Assembly (NCBI GenBank): GCA_047612385.1
Contig: JBLGAR010000007.1
Coordinates: 1-64,000 of the forward strand
Direction: 5' to 3'
DNA: 64,000 bases
Source of the DNA: JBALVT01 sp047612385
Lineage (GTDB): Bacteria > Pseudomonadota > Gammaproteobacteria > Pseudomonadales > Halieaceae
In this document: positions 42,970 to 52,324 of the stretch, one piece after another
Layout: every line of letters begins with the position of its first letter
How positions within the stretch are numbered: position 1 is the stretch's first letter
Program-made: the position numbers and the translations under genes
The notes under the pieces: model-generated
What the model saw: the letters and a program-made list of their open reading frames with translations, nothing else
What the model was told of the DNA's origin: nothing
Database searches by the model: none

Positions 42970-44769
42970 ATGATAAATAGCGCGCCAATAAAACTCCGTA
43001 TACCAGAGCAGGATCTGGAAGATTTCTCGTTATTTGATTTGACGGCCGATGCAGCAATACTCTGGGCACGGAGCCTCCGTGTTGCCAACACCAAGGCGGT
43101 GGTGCAGCAACTCAGACAGGCGATAGAGGATCTGAATCGGCTTGTGATATCTCCGGATGTCCGCTTTGGCATTATGGAGGCGTTGAGGCCAGGCCTGCAC
43201 ATCGGGTTGGCCGCGCTTACCAAGCGTTTTCTCAATCAACCGCTGGTGCTCCCTGAAGAGCCCAAGCAAATGTCTGAACTGGCCAGTACGCTTTACCGCT
43301 TGGCCACAACGGCTTATACCATCGTCGCTCTTCAAGCGATTAATCAGCGGGACAGTCTCCAGAACGTTAATCCCGCCAGACTGGTTTGCGAGTCTTTACA
43401 GCGAGCCGTCGGTTTTGCTGGCCGCAAAATACTGCAAAGCTATCAGCTGTATCAACCCATTGAGTCACAGGGCTGGCTCGAGCTACACCAACTGTATGCG
43501 CTGGCGGAACGCCAACAATTGGCCGATCTCCTTGTCTCCGATAACCTTCACGGAGATAGCACCATTAAGAATGCCTATCTTAGAGCGATAATGCTGTCGT
43601 GCTGCAAGCCAAACCAGCTGCGTCAAACCGATTTGGCCGGGATCTTTCGCGGACTGCTTGATTGGAGTGGATCGATAAGTTTAGGGCGCGAAGATAGCGC
43701 TCTGTTTCAGGTCAACTTGGGCAGAGATCAAGCCCCTATTTACAGCGCGCTTATATCGGCTGCTTCCGGGCCAAACTATCGCTCTATCGACACCAGCGAG
43801 CTTCTTAAGCGCCTAGAGAGTTTAAAGAATACCGATGACCACACTCGCCTGGTATTCGACAAAGACACTTCCCTCTCAGCCAATATGCTGGATCACTTGA
43901 CAGACTCACTCGGTACTATGTCGAAGCGAAACTTTGCTCGCGATAGCTCGGAAAGTACCTTGTGGATAACGCTGGGACTAACCAATGCACACTATTTTAT
44001 TGCCGGGGGCCTCACCTTAGACCAGCTTATCTACGGCGCGCAGAACGATGAAAACGAGCAGAGCAAATCAAATCCGTTTATGGAGCCCGTAAAAAAACAA
44101 GACTCATGGGAACAGGTCAACCCTCATGCGAATTCAGACCGGGACAACGACAACTACCACGTAGAGGAGGTGTTTGTAGACGCCACCACGATGGCCAACC
44201 TCGAACATCGAAAACCCGAATTATCAGCGCGTGAACGACATCAGGCCTTCGCCGTGAAAATGATAGACGCCAGTCCCGGTGGATATTGTGTGGAGTGGTC
44301 CAAGGAGCTCCCAGGCGACATTAAGGCCGGAGACATTGTCAGTATTCGAGATTATGAAAATGCAGAGTGGGTTGTCGCCGTTACGCGGTGGGTGAGCCAG
44401 TTACAAAACGCCCGAACCCTGGTCGGTGTTGAACTGTTGAGCCCCAAGGCGATGCCTTACGGCGCCAAAGTTTTGCAGACCACCGGCCAGGAAATCGAGC
44501 CGATTCGCGTGCTGCTGCTGCCCGAAATCAAATTAGTCGGACAACCGCATACATTGATCACCCCTAGGGTTGGACTAAAAGAACGACAGAAAGTCAGCTT
44601 GATAAGAGAGGGCGAACAATTCTACGTCCAACTGGTGCGCCAGGTAGCAGCTACCTCCAGCTACGTTCAGTTCGACTTCCGCTATATCAAACTCTTAGAA
44701 GATGTAATCGCCGAGGATAAGGCCGGCCCGCTAAGCGCTGCCTATGATTCCCTGTGGACAAATATTTGA
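42970..44769 (+). CDS. Large conserved protein with degenerate C-terminal PilZ-like region
   Basis: A 599-residue soluble protein without signal or membrane segments. The N-terminal 320 residues are mainly helical and match nothing I can name. After a polar, acidic linker (about 355-405) the C-terminal part has a DASPGG segment near residue 436, resembling the PilZ DxSxxG motif, but the upstream RxxxR is not intact (RERHQ), followed by beta-rich sequence. A c-di-GMP-related role is therefore only a guess. It starts 90 bases after epmB and is convergent with serB, seven bases apart. A similar large protein occurs near serB in Pseudomonas. Confidence 0.65.
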   Translation: MINSAPIKLRIPEQDLEDFSLFDLTADAAILWARSLRVANTKAVVQQLRQAIEDLNRLVISPDVRFGIMEALRPGLHIGLAALTKRFLNQPLVLPEEPKQMSELASTLYRLATTAYTIVALQAINQRDSLQNVNPARLVCESLQRAVGFAGRKILQSYQLYQPIESQGWLELHQLYALAERQQLADLLVSDNLHGDSTIKNAYLRAIMLSCCKPNQLRQTDLAGIFRGLLDWSGSISLGREDSALFQVNLGRDQAPIYSALISAASGPNYRSIDTSELLKRLESLKNTDDHTRLVFDKDTSLSANMLDHLTDSLGTMSKRNFARDSSESTLWITLGLTNAHYFIAGGLTLDQLIYGAQNDENEQSKSNPFMEPVKKQDSWEQVNPHANSDRDNDNYHVEEVFVDATTMANLEHRKPELSARERHQAFAVKMIDASPGGYCVEWSKELPGDIKAGDIVSIRDYENAEWVVAVTRWVSQLQNARTLVGVELLSPKAMPYGAKVLQTTGQEIEPIRVLLLPEIKLVGQPHTLITPRVGLKERQKVSLIREGEQFYVQLVRQVAATSSYVQFDFRYIKLLEDVIAEDKAGPLSAAYDSLWTNI

Positions 44770-44776
44770 GACAGGA

Positions 44777-46000
44777 CTAATACTCCTCGTTCTCTGCATA
44801 GCGATCCGAAATACCCAGCAAGTACAATATAGCATCTAGCCCGAGCGTAGATATTGACTGCTCAGCAGACTGCTTGACCAATGGCTTGGCTCTAAAAGCA
44901 ATACCCAATCCTGCAATACTGAGCATGGGAAGATCGTTCGCACCATCTCCCACTGCAATGACCTGCTGCAGATCGATGCCTGCTTCGCCTGCCAGCTGCC
45001 GCAACAATGCCGCCTTGCGCGCACCATCGACAATTTCTCCGCGGACCTGCCCGGTCACGACCCCGTCGACGATATCCAGGTCATTGGCATAGATATAGTC
45101 AATACCAAGCTTCTTTTGGAGATACCGAGCGAAGTAGGTAAAGCCCCCAGAAAGGATTGCGGTTTTGTAGCCCAGGGCCCTCAGCGTCGCAATGAGGTGC
45201 TCCGCACCCTCAGTAATCTTTAGGTTCGCCGCAACTTCAGCCAATATGGAACTGTCCAAACCTTGCAACAGCGCAACACGAGCCCTGAAGCTTTCGGAGA
45301 AATCCAATTCTCCTCGCATAGCGCTTTCTGTAATGGCGCTCACCTGCTCACCTACCCCGGCGGCTTTAGCAAGCTCATCTATTACCTCGGCCTCAATCAA
45401 AGTTGAATCCATGTCAAAGGCCACTAGTCGGCGATTGCGCCGATACATATTGTCTTGCTGAAAAGCCAGATCGACATCTAGCGCCCCCGCTACCTCCAGT
45501 AGATCCCGACGAAAAACATCAACATCCAGCAGCCTTCCCCGAACGGAAAATTCCACGCAAGCTTTGCTGAGCGCAGGCAATTCTCCGAGGGGAATTCTTC
45601 CCGAAAGGCGGCTGATCCCATCAATATTGAGTTCATGTCGAGCCACCACGGCAGTCACCTGTGACAGTTGACTGGCGGTAAGCTTGCGAGCCAGTAGTGT
45701 AATGATGTATCGGGCTCGCCCCTGACCACCAACCCAGTGTTCATAGCTGTCGGGGCTAATGTCACGAAATCGGGATTTTAGCCCTTCCGATTTAGCGAAT
45801 TCAGAAATGGCTGCAACGACGGCCGGGCGATCCTGCTCCAGCGGCACCTCAACGAGCACCCCAATCGTCAAGCTATCGTGAATAACAGCCTGGCCGATGT
45901 CCAACACGTTAACATCACGCTGGGCCAGCAAAGCGGTAATGTTGGCAGTGAGTCCAGGTTGGTCTGCACCTGAAATAGTAATCAATAGAATGTCGTTCAC
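44777..46000 (-). CDS. serB: Phosphoserine phosphatase SerB
   Basis: SerB hydrolyses phosphoserine, the last step of serine synthesis. The 407-residue protein has two N-terminal ACT-like domains (LLITISGADQPGLTANI at the start and IITLLARKLTASQLSQV from about 99), then the HAD core with DMDST at 196-200, SGGFTYFA and GDGANDLPMLS. The GTG start is followed by NDILLITISG. This two-ACT layout is the Pseudomonas type, longer than E. coli SerB (322). Divergent from the AhpA-type gene. Confidence 0.95.
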   Translation of the reverse strand: MNDILLITISGADQPGLTANITALLAQRDVNVLDIGQAVIHDSLTIGVLVEVPLEQDRPAVVAAISEFAKSEGLKSRFRDISPDSYEHWVGGQGRARYIITLLARKLTASQLSQVTAVVARHELNIDGISRLSGRIPLGELPALSKACVEFSVRGRLLDVDVFRRDLLEVAGALDVDLAFQQDNMYRRNRRLVAFDMDSTLIEAEVIDELAKAAGVGEQVSAITESAMRGELDFSESFRARVALLQGLDSSILAEVAANLKITEGAEHLIATLRALGYKTAILSGGFTYFARYLQKKLGIDYIYANDLDIVDGVVTGQVRGEIVDGARKAALLRQLAGEAGIDLQQVIAVGDGANDLPMLSIAGLGIAFRAKPLVKQSAEQSISTLGLDAILYLLGISDRYAENEEY

Positions 46001-46156
46001 AACAGTTACCGCAAATCATCGAGATGCCTATTCTACCCGCTGGCTGAGATCACTGGAAATCTGTTCGCAAAGATCGGAAATTGTACCCAATTGATTCGAA
46101 ACAATAGCCGCCCGAACAAGAGGTCTGGTTTATACTGGTCGACTCTAAATCATAAA

Positions 46157-47431
46157 ATGACCTATGGCCGCGTGTACAATACCATTCGCAATTTAAGGCT
46201 CTCGCAACAACTGGCGATTATCGCATTCGGACTCTGTCTCGCCATCGGCATGGCGTTGGTTGCACTGGCGGCAACTTCCAGCAAACACATGCAGTTAGCG
46301 CAGCAGGATATCTACGGGGCCGCGCTGGCCCAACAAATTTCCACGCGAGTGACCGCTGCACTGGAGTCAGGAGATCTGCTAAGTGTAAAAGCCTCCCTCG
46401 AGCAGTTTGTGGAGACCACCCCAACACAGGAGGCTGCCATCTTTGATATCGAAGGCAATCCACTGGGTCAGGCGGGCTCCTATCTGGGCCATAGCCCACT
46501 GCAGTATCAAGCGCAAGTTAAAATAGGCGGCGACACCGCTGGCCATGTGCAAATCACACTGGGTATCGACCAGGCGGTGGCCGCTCATCGACGCTTTGTC
46601 TTCACGCTATTGGGGTTGGCGATTCTGCTCGCTTTGGCGGCCTACGGTGCAATTCGTAATCTAGGACAGCGGCTGTCGAGTCAACTCACCACCCTCAGTG
46701 ACGCGATTACCCTTGAACCGTACACCAGCTCCAGCCCAACAATAGTATCGCGCAACGAAATAGATCAGCTCAAAAACAGCATCAATGCGCTGCCAATGGA
46801 CTTATTACGCGCGCGAAAATCGGTGACACCAGCACATGAAAACTACCGGGCGACTGCGGTGTTATACCTTCAGCTTAACTCCCTGGTGGATTATGTAGAC
46901 ACCCTGGATCAGCACTCACTGCAGCGCTATACGGATAGGCTTCATCAGATAGTGTATGGCGCGGCTGGATTTTATTCAGGCGATTTACAGGTGGTACGGC
47001 AATTTGGTCTTGCGGTGTATTTTAGCGGTAAAAGCCCCGCCGGAAGCTCGGTATTCAGGGCCGCGTCCTGCGCCTGGCTGGTTCGCGAACTCAGCGCGGA
47101 GCTGGAAAAAAAATTGCCCGTATCCATGTCAGTTGCGATGGCCATTTCCCAGAGCGAAATGGGAGTGGGCGACGAAAGGGATATCTACCCAGGCCTATAT
47201 CTACAGCACACGCTGGATGAACTACAGGCTATATGCGCGCTCAAACCTCCAAACATTTTGTTGGCGCCCAAAGCCTGTGAGGATGTTGACATTGCTGGCC
47301 GTGTAGAGTTTCGGGAAACGGAACTTGAAAACTACCAAATGCTGGTAGACTTTGAAGGCCCATATCGAGATTTACTGGAGCGGCAATTGCGACTTATATG
47401 GAAACGCCTTACGGAGCTTTCGAAGAAATAA
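46157..47431 (+). CDS. AhpA/YtjB-family inner-membrane protein
   Basis: The 424-residue protein has an N-terminal membrane helix (about 19-42), a periplasmic domain of about 100 residues and a second membrane helix (about 157-178), then a cytoplasmic domain of about 240 residues. This is the layout of the Smp/YtjB/AhpA group found next to serB. The cytoplasmic part is longer than in E. coli YtjB. I see no kinase or cyclase motif. The ATG at 46157 is preferred to a TTG 22 codons earlier. Convergent with parC. Confidence 0.7.
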   Translation: MTYGRVYNTIRNLRLSQQLAIIAFGLCLAIGMALVALAATSSKHMQLAQQDIYGAALAQQISTRVTAALESGDLLSVKASLEQFVETTPTQEAAIFDIEGNPLGQAGSYLGHSPLQYQAQVKIGGDTAGHVQITLGIDQAVAAHRRFVFTLLGLAILLALAAYGAIRNLGQRLSSQLTTLSDAITLEPYTSSSPTIVSRNEIDQLKNSINALPMDLLRARKSVTPAHENYRATAVLYLQLNSLVDYVDTLDQHSLQRYTDRLHQIVYGAAGFYSGDLQVVRQFGLAVYFSGKSPAGSSVFRAASCAWLVRELSAELEKKLPVSMSVAMAISQSEMGVGDERDIYPGLYLQHTLDELQAICALKPPNILLAPKACEDVDIAGRVEFRETELENYQMLVDFEGPYRDLLERQLRLIWKRLTELSKK

Positions 47432-47466
47432 ACCTTCGCACTATCACTCCGGGCTATCGCTCCGGG

Positions 47467-49719
47467 CTATTCCTCAACCTCCATGCTATCTACCTTCTGA
47501 AACCCTCTCGGCAGCTTGTTGCCGCGTCTGCCGCGCTCACCGCGATAGTGTTCGAGGTCCGAGAATTTCAGTTTGTGATGCCGTTTACCCGCCTTCACAA
47601 TCAACGTGTCGCTTTGGGTAACAACTTGCACGGCCACCATAAACTCCTCACGGCTTTGAACCCGGGCGGTTGGAATGCCTATAATTTTATTGCCTTTTCC
47701 CCGGGCCATCTGCGGTAAATCGGCCAGAGGAAATATCAGCATGCGCCCCTCATTGGAAACTGCAGCAACCCAGGCATCTTCAACAGTGGCTATTGGGGCC
47801 GGTTGCATTACTTCGCCTCCCTTGGGAAGGGAGAGGGCAGTTTTACCAGCGCGATTTTTGGTTTTTAAATCTCCGAGCTTGGCGACAAAACCATAGCCGG
47901 CATCGCTGGCCAACAAGTACAGGTCTTCGTCCGAACCCATCATCAAACCTTCGAAGCTTGCTCCGGAGGGTGGATTGATGCGTCCCGTGGCCGGCTCTCC
48001 CTGGCCTCTTGCGGAGGGTAAATTATGCGAGCTAAGTGTGTAGGCGCGGCCTGTTGAATCCAAAATTATTGTCGGCTGATTACTGCGGCCACACACCGAC
48101 ATTTTAAAATTGTCCCCGGACTTATAGCTCAGCGCTAATGGATCAACATCGTGCCCTTTGCCCGCACGAATCCAACCTTTCTCAGACAGAACGACGGTGA
48201 TAGGATCAGCTGAAACCAGTTCTAACTCACTAAATGCTTTGGCCTCGTCGCGCAGAACAAGAGGCGACCGCCTGTCGTCGCCATACTCCTTAGAGACAGC
48301 GATCAGCTCATTCTTAATCAAGGTTTTCAGTCTAGCCGCACTCCCGAGGATTTTATTAAGCTCATCTCGCTCTATAGCAAGATCGTCTTGCTCACCCCGA
48401 ATCTTCATCTCTTCGAGCTTGGCAAGATTCCGTAACTTCAGTTCCAGGATAGCCTCAGCCTGCGCATCGGTGATATCAAAGCGCTCCATCAAAGCCGGCT
48501 TTGGCTTATCCTCCGTGCGAATAATGTGAATGACTTCATCGATATTTAAAAACGCAATGAGATACGCTTCCAACACATGAAGACGCTTTAAAACCCTCTC
48601 TAGGCGATACTCGAGCCTACGACGTACTGTACCCGTTCTAAAACTCAGCCACTCTTTCAGAATGCGATCGAGCCCTTTAACACCCGGTCGGCCGTCTATT
48701 CCTATTACGTTTAGATTGACGCGATAACTGCGCTCTAAATCTGTACTGGCGAACAGATGACTCATCATGGCTTCGAGGTCAACCCGGTTGGATCTTGGAA
48801 TAATAACTAACCGAGTCGGATTCTCATGGTCTGACTCGTCGCGCAAATCCGCCACCATCGGTAGTTTTTTGGCCTGCATTTGATGGGCAATCTGCTCGAG
48901 CACTTTAGAGCCTGACACCTGATGCGGCAGCGCGTTAATCACTACATCGCCACCCTCTTTTTCCCAAACAGCACGCATTCTCAACCCGCCACGACCACTT
49001 TCATAAATAGCGAGGATATCCTCTACAGGCGTTATGACTTCGGCAGACGTGGGAAAGTCAGGGCCTTTCACAAACTCGCATAATTCTCGGACCGTGGCCT
49101 TGGGGTTTTCAAGCAGGTGAATAGTCGCTGCAACCACTTCACGCAAATTGTGTGGCGGCACATCCGTCGCCATGCCGACGGCAATACCGGTGGTGCCATT
49201 CAACAGAATATTGGGTACCTGAGCGGGCAGGACTGTAGGCTCATCCATTGTGCCGTCAAAGTTAGGGCTCCAATCGACCGTGCCCTGCCCGAGCTCGGCC
49301 AGTAGTACTTCTGCGTAGGGGGTTAACCTCGACTCGGTATAGCGCATTGCGGCGAATGATTTTGGGTCGTCAGGAGAACCCCAGTTTCCTTGGCCGTCGA
49401 CCAGTGGGTAGCGATAGCTGAAGTTTTGGGCCATCAATACCATGGCTTCATAGGCGGCACTGTCACCATGAGGGTGAAACTTGCCGATAACATCGCCAAC
49501 GGTGCGCGCCGACTTCTTAAACTTGGCGGTTGCTTTGAGCCCCAATTCGCTCATCGCATAGATGATTCGTCGCTGCACGGGTTTAAGGCCATCGCCAACA
49601 TGGGGAAGCGCACGATCCAAAATGACGTACATGGAATAATCGAGATAGGCCTTTTCGGCGTACTGCTTCATCGACACCTGCTCGATGCCGTCTTGATCGA
49701 TTTCTACAATATCAGACAT
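47467..49719 (-). CDS. parC: DNA topoisomerase IV subunit A ParC
   Basis: ParC cuts and religates DNA to separate daughter chromosomes. The 750-residue protein has catalytic Tyr127 in AMRYTESRLT and the quinolone region HPHGDSAAYEAM with the wild-type serine at S87 and glutamate at E91. The C-terminal half holds pinwheel repeats (about 500-735). EQVSMKQYAEKAYLDYSMYVI near the start and length favour ParC over GyrA. No parE is in the window. Confidence 0.95.
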   Translation of the reverse strand: MSDIVEIDQDGIEQVSMKQYAEKAYLDYSMYVILDRALPHVGDGLKPVQRRIIYAMSELGLKATAKFKKSARTVGDVIGKFHPHGDSAAYEAMVLMAQNFSYRYPLVDGQGNWGSPDDPKSFAAMRYTESRLTPYAEVLLAELGQGTVDWSPNFDGTMDEPTVLPAQVPNILLNGTTGIAVGMATDVPPHNLREVVAATIHLLENPKATVRELCEFVKGPDFPTSAEVITPVEDILAIYESGRGGLRMRAVWEKEGGDVVINALPHQVSGSKVLEQIAHQMQAKKLPMVADLRDESDHENPTRLVIIPRSNRVDLEAMMSHLFASTDLERSYRVNLNVIGIDGRPGVKGLDRILKEWLSFRTGTVRRRLEYRLERVLKRLHVLEAYLIAFLNIDEVIHIIRTEDKPKPALMERFDITDAQAEAILELKLRNLAKLEEMKIRGEQDDLAIERDELNKILGSAARLKTLIKNELIAVSKEYGDDRRSPLVLRDEAKAFSELELVSADPITVVLSEKGWIRAGKGHDVDPLALSYKSGDNFKMSVCGRSNQPTIILDSTGRAYTLSSHNLPSARGQGEPATGRINPPSGASFEGLMMGSDEDLYLLASDAGYGFVAKLGDLKTKNRAGKTALSLPKGGEVMQPAPIATVEDAWVAAVSNEGRMLIFPLADLPQMARGKGNKIIGIPTARVQSREEFMVAVQVVTQSDTLIVKAGKRHHKLKFSDLEHYRGERGRRGNKLPRGFQKVDSMEVEE

Positions 49720-49753
49720 TACATTACTGGTCCGTGTGGGAATATTACGATTG

Positions 49754-49774
49754 AAAAAGCCCCGCTATCGGAGC
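49754..49774 (-). terminator. Terminator behind the cyclic-nucleotide-binding-domain gene
   Basis: On the minus strand GCTCCG and CGGGGC pair as a six-base stem (one G-U) around a four-base loop and are followed by five U. It separates the gene at 49818-50624 from parC. Confidence 0.65.
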
Positions 49775-49817
49775 AGATATACGCCTTATCAATTTTTGAA
49801 TGCTAAACCTGACGACC

Positions 49818-50624
49818 CTATCTGAGGTTACTGCTCATGCCTACCAACTGCTCATTGAGATTGACGATAGAGTTCGCCATATCAGTTAGCAAGCTGTGAA
49901 TTGTCGCCGGATTATTACGAATCAAATCTTGGAATTGCTCGCGCGGAACCTTCACTACGGAGCACTTGGTCTGCGCTCTAACCGTGGCACTGCGATCTGC
50001 ATGAGTGAGCGCTGCCATGGCGCCAAAAATTTCGCCCTCTGCAATTCGTCCTACGCTCACACCATCAACAGAGACTTCTGCCACTCCGCTGGAAAGGTTG
50101 AATACATAATCGGCACGATCGCCCTCACGAATAATAGTTTCACCCGGCTCGTAGATTTCAAACCCTGGTGTGGGCGGATTGTCTTCATCAATATTTGAGG
50201 CCGATATCCGCAGCATTAGACCAGAGTAGGTAATCAACAGGCGCGTCCATATCTTAACCGCCTCGGGTTCGTCAAAAACCCGGCGCATAAACTCCAAAGC
50301 CGGGTAGCTTCTCAGCGAAGCGCCCGTATCACTGCCAAAGTAAACCGTGGATTCATGATCAGAAGTACCGGTGATGTCAGGCAACAGGATCTCGCCCTGT
50401 TCCAGAATATAAACGGTTCGATTGTGGTATCGAGCCGACAACGACCCTGCTTCGACAACGTATAAAGTACCGCCATCAAACCCCATAAAATTCCCCGTGA
50501 TTGTGGTTGCCACATCAACGGTGACGGGGGGGATTCTCACAATATCCAGCAGTGCTTCTACCAGATTTCTGTACTGCTTGCTGAGGAAGGTAAAATCATC
50601 CGCGAGCTCGACATTCGCTAGCAT
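49818..50624 (-). CDS. Cyclic-nucleotide-binding-domain protein without HTH
   Basis: A 268-residue protein with a cNMP-binding beta-roll in its C-terminal half (about 150-245): EPGETIIREGDRADYVFNLSSGVAEV, then GEIFGAMAALTHADRSATVRAQTKCSVVKV. The phosphate-binding pattern GEIFGAMA...RSATV is close to the usual GE(I/L)...R(S/T)A. The N-terminal half may be a second, degenerate cNMP-like roll (VVEAGSLSARY). The protein ends in a short helix with no DNA-binding domain, so it is a sensor or adaptor, not a Crp-type regulator. Divergent from slyD; terminator behind it. Confidence 0.75.
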   Translation of the reverse strand: MLANVELADDFTFLSKQYRNLVEALLDIVRIPPVTVDVATTITGNFMGFDGGTLYVVEAGSLSARYHNRTVYILEQGEILLPDITGTSDHESTVYFGSDTGASLRSYPALEFMRRVFDEPEAVKIWTRLLITYSGLMLRISASNIDEDNPPTPGFEIYEPGETIIREGDRADYVFNLSSGVAEVSVDGVSVGRIAEGEIFGAMAALTHADRSATVRAQTKCSVVKVPREQFQDLIRNNPATIHSLLTDMANSIVNLNEQLVGMSSNLR

Positions 50625-50895
50625 CGACAGTTCCCTATACAGTATTGCCCTAAAAGACGGAGCCGCAATAAAAGACGAGCCACGCGGCGCTGCATCGATG
50701 CCAATGTATCGATCGCCAAAACATAAGTGCCGTTACAAACCATCCAATATCTACCCTGCGGATCTTTGTCTTACATAGTAACAACTTATTCTCTGCGGGA
50801 GAACAATAACCCCCGCGGTTAAACCACGCCAGACTACCACTTGAGGTCGCTTGCGCGTACTATCTCGCGACCCGAAACCAAACAAAGTTACAAAA

Positions 50896-51378
50896 ATGAA
50901 AATCACCAAAGATAGCGTCGCCAGCTTCCACTACACGCTCACCGACGAGGCAGGCATTGAGCTGGAGACCTCTCGCGACTCCCAGCCGACGGTCTATCTC
51001 CATGGTCACAAAGGCATTCTTCCCGCTCTGGAAGCACATCTGGCAGATAAAGCCTCAGGCGATGTTATACAGGCTATTCTTGGGCCAGAGGAGGCTTATG
51101 GGGCAAAACAGGAAGAAAGTATTACACGGGTCCCTGTTAAGCATCTTATCTACAATGGCAAGCTTCGCCCGGGTATGGCGGTTCACCTGAATACCAGCAA
51201 AGGCCGCCAACCCGTTACTATCGCCAAAGTAGGTCGCCACAGTGCAGATATCGATACAAATCACCCCCTGGCAGGGAAGACCCTGCAGTTTGACATTGAA
51301 ATTGTCGAAGTAAGGGCGGCCACTGTCGATGAATTGAGCCATGGACATGCCCATGGGCCCGGCGGACATCAGCACTAG
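50896..51378 (+). CDS. slyD: FKBP-type peptidyl-prolyl isomerase SlyD
   Basis: The 160-residue protein has the SlyD layout: FKBP strands (VASFHYTLTDEAGIELETSRDSQP), the inserted flap domain (about 70-125, GPEEAYGAKQEESITRVPVKHL), and a short histidine-rich tail (HGHAHGPGGHQH) that can bind nickel or other metals. The tail is much shorter than in E. coli SlyD. The ATG at 50896 matches the family start. Two bases before the GNAT gene. Confidence 0.9.
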   Translation: MKITKDSVASFHYTLTDEAGIELETSRDSQPTVYLHGHKGILPALEAHLADKASGDVIQAILGPEEAYGAKQEESITRVPVKHLIYNGKLRPGMAVHLNTSKGRQPVTIAKVGRHSADIDTNHPLAGKTLQFDIEIVEVRAATVDELSHGHAHGPGGHQH

Positions 51379-51380
51379 GC

Positions 51381-51851
51381 ATGGAGTTCAACTGGGAAAT
51401 TTCAGCATTTGATGCCCTGAGCAACAACAGCCTCTATCAAGCGATGCGCCTGCGGCAGGAAATATTTGTGGTTGAGCAAAACTGCATCTACCCCGACCTG
51501 GACGGCCTGGACCAAAATTCTACGCACATGCTTTGCTGGAAGGGGGAGGACCTACTGGCCTACCAACGCTGCCTGCCACCGGGGCTGAGTTATCCCGAAA
51601 GCTCGCTGGGAAGAATCGTGGTTGCGCCATCCGGTCGCGGCCATAAGCTGGGAAGAGAACTGGTGCAGCGAGGCATAGACCTCAATATCAAACAATGGCC
51701 CAACAGCGACATTAAAATCGGTGCACAGGCGTATCTAACGTTGTTTTACGAAGGGCTGGGATTCGTCGCGCTGGGTGAGGCGTACATTGAAGACGGAATT
51801 GCGCATGTCCACATGCTGCGCAAAACAGTCACATCTCAAGAAGAAACGTAA
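51381..51851 (+). CDS. GNAT-family N-acetyltransferase, ElaA-like
   Basis: A 156-residue acetyltransferase. The blocks LYQAMRLRQEIFVVEQNCIYPDLDGLDQ, LAYQRCLPPG, SSLGRIVVAPSGRGHKLGRELVQRGI (acetyl-CoA loop RxxGxxL) and YEGLGFVALGEAYIEDGI are those of ElaA. Substrate is unknown. It follows slyD by two bases and overlaps dtd at the 3' end by 23 bases on the opposite strand. Confidence 0.88.
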   Translation: MEFNWEISAFDALSNNSLYQAMRLRQEIFVVEQNCIYPDLDGLDQNSTHMLCWKGEDLLAYQRCLPPGLSYPESSLGRIVVAPSGRGHKLGRELVQRGIDLNIKQWPNSDIKIGAQAYLTLFYEGLGFVALGEAYIEDGIAHVHMLRKTVTSQEET

Positions 51852-52266
51852 CCGGGCCATCGTTAGTCAAACTGACGCTCATGCCGGCACCGAATTCTCC
51901 TGCAGCAACATCTCCATGGCGTGACCGCAACTCGCGCAGCATGTAATCGTAGAGTATCAGCGCATCGGCAGGCGCAAGTGCGCCAGAAAAACTGGGGCGC
52001 AAGCCCTTTTGCGTGTCGGCGGACAAGGTAAATTGCGAAACCAGCAGAACCCCGCCCTCGACCTCTACCACACTGCGGTTCATCCTCGCTTCATCATCGG
52101 CAAATATTCGGTAGGCGAGCAGCTTGTCCAGCATTTTGTCGGCCAGGACACGATCATCGCCCTTCTCGAAACCGACAAAGACAAGCAGACCCTTCTCAAT
52201 TCGCCCCACACATTCGAAATCGACCTCAACAGCGGCCTGGGTTACACGTTGCAAGAGGGCCTTCAC
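51829..52266 (-). CDS. dtd: D-aminoacyl-tRNA deacylase Dtd
   Basis: Dtd removes D-amino acids (and glycine) mischarged on tRNA. The 145-residue protein has both catalytic signatures, SQFTLSADTQKGLRPSFSGA (SQFTL) near residue 77 and TNDGPVTF (the NxGPVT type) near the end. The start is GTG, giving MKALLQRVTQAAVEV. It lies downstream of typA with 58 bases between. Confidence 0.95.
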   Translation of the reverse strand: MKALLQRVTQAAVEVDFECVGRIEKGLLVFVGFEKGDDRVLADKMLDKLLAYRIFADDEARMNRSVVEVEGGVLLVSQFTLSADTQKGLRPSFSGALAPADALILYDYMLRELRSRHGDVAAGEFGAGMSVSLTNDGPVTFLLEM

Positions 52267-52324
52267 AGACCAAAGCTAACTTTGAACACCACAGATGAAG
52301 TCAAAAATGAAAGATCTGAGCGCT

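Noticed and set aside
47467..49719. Quinolone-resistance change in ParC
   Set aside because: The key serine (S87) and glutamate (E91) are wild type.
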